Below are positions 63,236 to 64,000 of a stretch of 64,000 nt of DNA, piece by piece (position 1 is the stretch's first letter; every line of letters starts with the position of its first letter). The DNA lies in assembly GCF_014763045.1 (NCBI RefSeq), contig NZ_JACTAG010000004.1, positions 29,461 through 93,460 of the forward strand. Direction: 5' to 3'. The notes under the pieces were generated by a model. That model was not told the DNA's origin and searched no databases. It saw only the letters and a program-made list of their open reading frames with translations. A program made the translations under genes and the position numbers. This DNA is from Sulfitobacter aestuariivivens (lineage in GTDB: Bacteria; Pseudomonadota; Alphaproteobacteria; Rhodobacterales; Rhodobacteraceae).

Positions 63236-63260
63236 TTCGATTCCGCCCCCGGCACCACTT
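63236..63260 (+). repeat. attR: copy of tRNA-Phe 3' end
   Basis: TTCGATTCCGCCCCCGGCAC, then CACTT: 25 bases matching attL with one G deleted from the GGG run. It is a truncated copy without the rest of the tRNA, as left at the distal end of an element inserted in a tRNA 3' end. It marks the right boundary of the island. Confidence 0.87.
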
Positions 63261-63371
63261 AAGCCATAAAAATAAGGCACTTTGGCAGCGCACTGTTTTT
63301 ACTTCCTGCGTTGCACAGTCATCGCACAGTTTTTCTTGTGTTACAGGGTGGATTTGTGGGATGAAAAACTG

Positions 63372-63453
63372 TGTTGAACACAGTGTTTGGAATCAATGTG
63401 TTGAACACACTGTTTGCAACACAGTGTTTGACCACAGTAACTGCAACACAGTG
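63372..63453. repeat. Cluster of AACACWGTGTT palindromes
   Basis: TGTTGAACACAGTGTTTG (63372-63389), TGTTGAACACACTGTTTG (63399-63416), CAACACAGTGTTTG (63417-63430) and a half copy CAACACAGTG (63444-63453). Each full unit centres on an 11-base palindrome or near-palindrome (AACACAGTGTT or AACACACTGTT). It lies between attR and the IS element. It could be a regulator-binding cluster, part of an element end, or a small tandem duplication. Confidence 0.55.
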
Positions 63454-63469
63454 AGGTGCCCCTAGTTTC

Positions 63470-64000
<531 letters not shown>

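Larger units (their letters stand above)
43589..63260 (+). mobile_element. tRNA-Phe-integrated genomic island (about 19.7 kb)
   Basis: Bounded by direct repeats of the tRNA-Phe 3' end. The integrase gene starts about 150 bases inside the left end. Contents in order: integrase, unknown gene, AlpA-like regulator, primase-helicase, iteron-like array, a Dcm/Vsr/GHKL/HNH/SNF2/EcoRII-N operon, AIPR, two small unknowns, subtilase and AAA+ ATPase. No capsid, tail, conjugation or relaxase gene was seen, so it resembles a satellite-type or mobilisable defence island rather than a prophage or an ICE. Several long non-coding stretches look more AT-rich than the flanking chromosome. Confidence 0.85.

Noticed and set aside
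63236..63260. Second tRNA-Phe gene
   Set aside because: Only the T-arm and acceptor 3' part is present, with a base deleted in the acceptor; there is no anticodon or D-arm upstream.
43589..63260. Prophage or conjugative element
   Set aside because: No capsid, terminase, portal, tail, relaxase or type IV secretion gene was found between the att sites.
63220..63465. 81-residue frame across attR and the palindrome cluster
   Set aside because: Its sequence is the tRNA remnant and the AACACAGTGTT repeats; there is no ribosome site.

Overview
The window reads as chromosome of an alphaproteobacterium of the Rhodobacteraceae (Roseobacter group). The evidence is a sox locus in the Paracoccus/Roseobacter order, an alphaproteobacterial tRNA-Phe next to infA-maf-rng-yacG, ALA-synthase-type hemA, and many high-GC genes with ATGA start/stop overlaps. 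No rRNA gene and no CRISPR array were seen.

1-14.8 kb is an amine-use locus. A spermidine/putrescine-type ABC importer (binding protein, ATPase, two permeases) is followed by a BetI-like TetR regulator and a convergent bicupin gene. Then come four flavoproteins of the trimethylamine-dehydrogenase / NADH:flavin oxidoreductase family. The first three are close paralogues with different substrate-pocket residues, and the third carries a C-terminal ferritin-like extension. My inference is uptake followed by stepwise oxidative demethylation of one N-methylated compound. The substrate is not known.

14.8-34.9 kb is thiosulfate/sulfide oxidation: a YeeE/YedE transporter, soxR and soxS on the minus strand, then soxVWXYZABCDEF on the plus strand ending in a strong terminator. 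Next are a DUF302 gene translationally coupled to a hemA, a second YeeE, soxH, another metallo-beta-lactamase-fold protein, a periplasmic TPR protein, and a divergent membrane-bound winged-helix/TPR regulator. Three CTTGAA repeats at exact 11-bp spacing lie in that last divergent region.

34.9-43.6 kb is ordinary chromosome: a large secreted cadherin-like/SGNH/RTX protein, a Nei-type glycosylase, DUF2461, a sirtuin, an MFS exporter, and infA, maf, rng and yacG, then tRNA-Phe.

43.6-63.26 kb is a genomic island in the 3' end of tRNA-Phe. A 26/25-bp copy of the tRNA end marks each side and a P4-type integrase sits next to the intact tRNA. The replication module is an AlpA-like regulator, a primase-polymerase/VapE-type helicase, and an iteron-like array of GGGACTC/GAGTCCC. 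The cargo looks defensive: (a) Dcm-type C5 methylase, Vsr, GHKL (paraMORC-like) ATPase, HNH nuclease, SNF2 helicase and a stand-alone EcoRII-N/B3-like DNA-binding protein, with a convergent AIPR gene; (b) an AAA+ ATPase/subtilisin pair. The six-gene GHKL set plus AIPR is the best candidate for a poorly described system. Past the island's right end lie a cluster of AACACAGTGTT palindromes and an IS3-family transposase broken by a 41-bp hairpin-forming insertion and running off the window.
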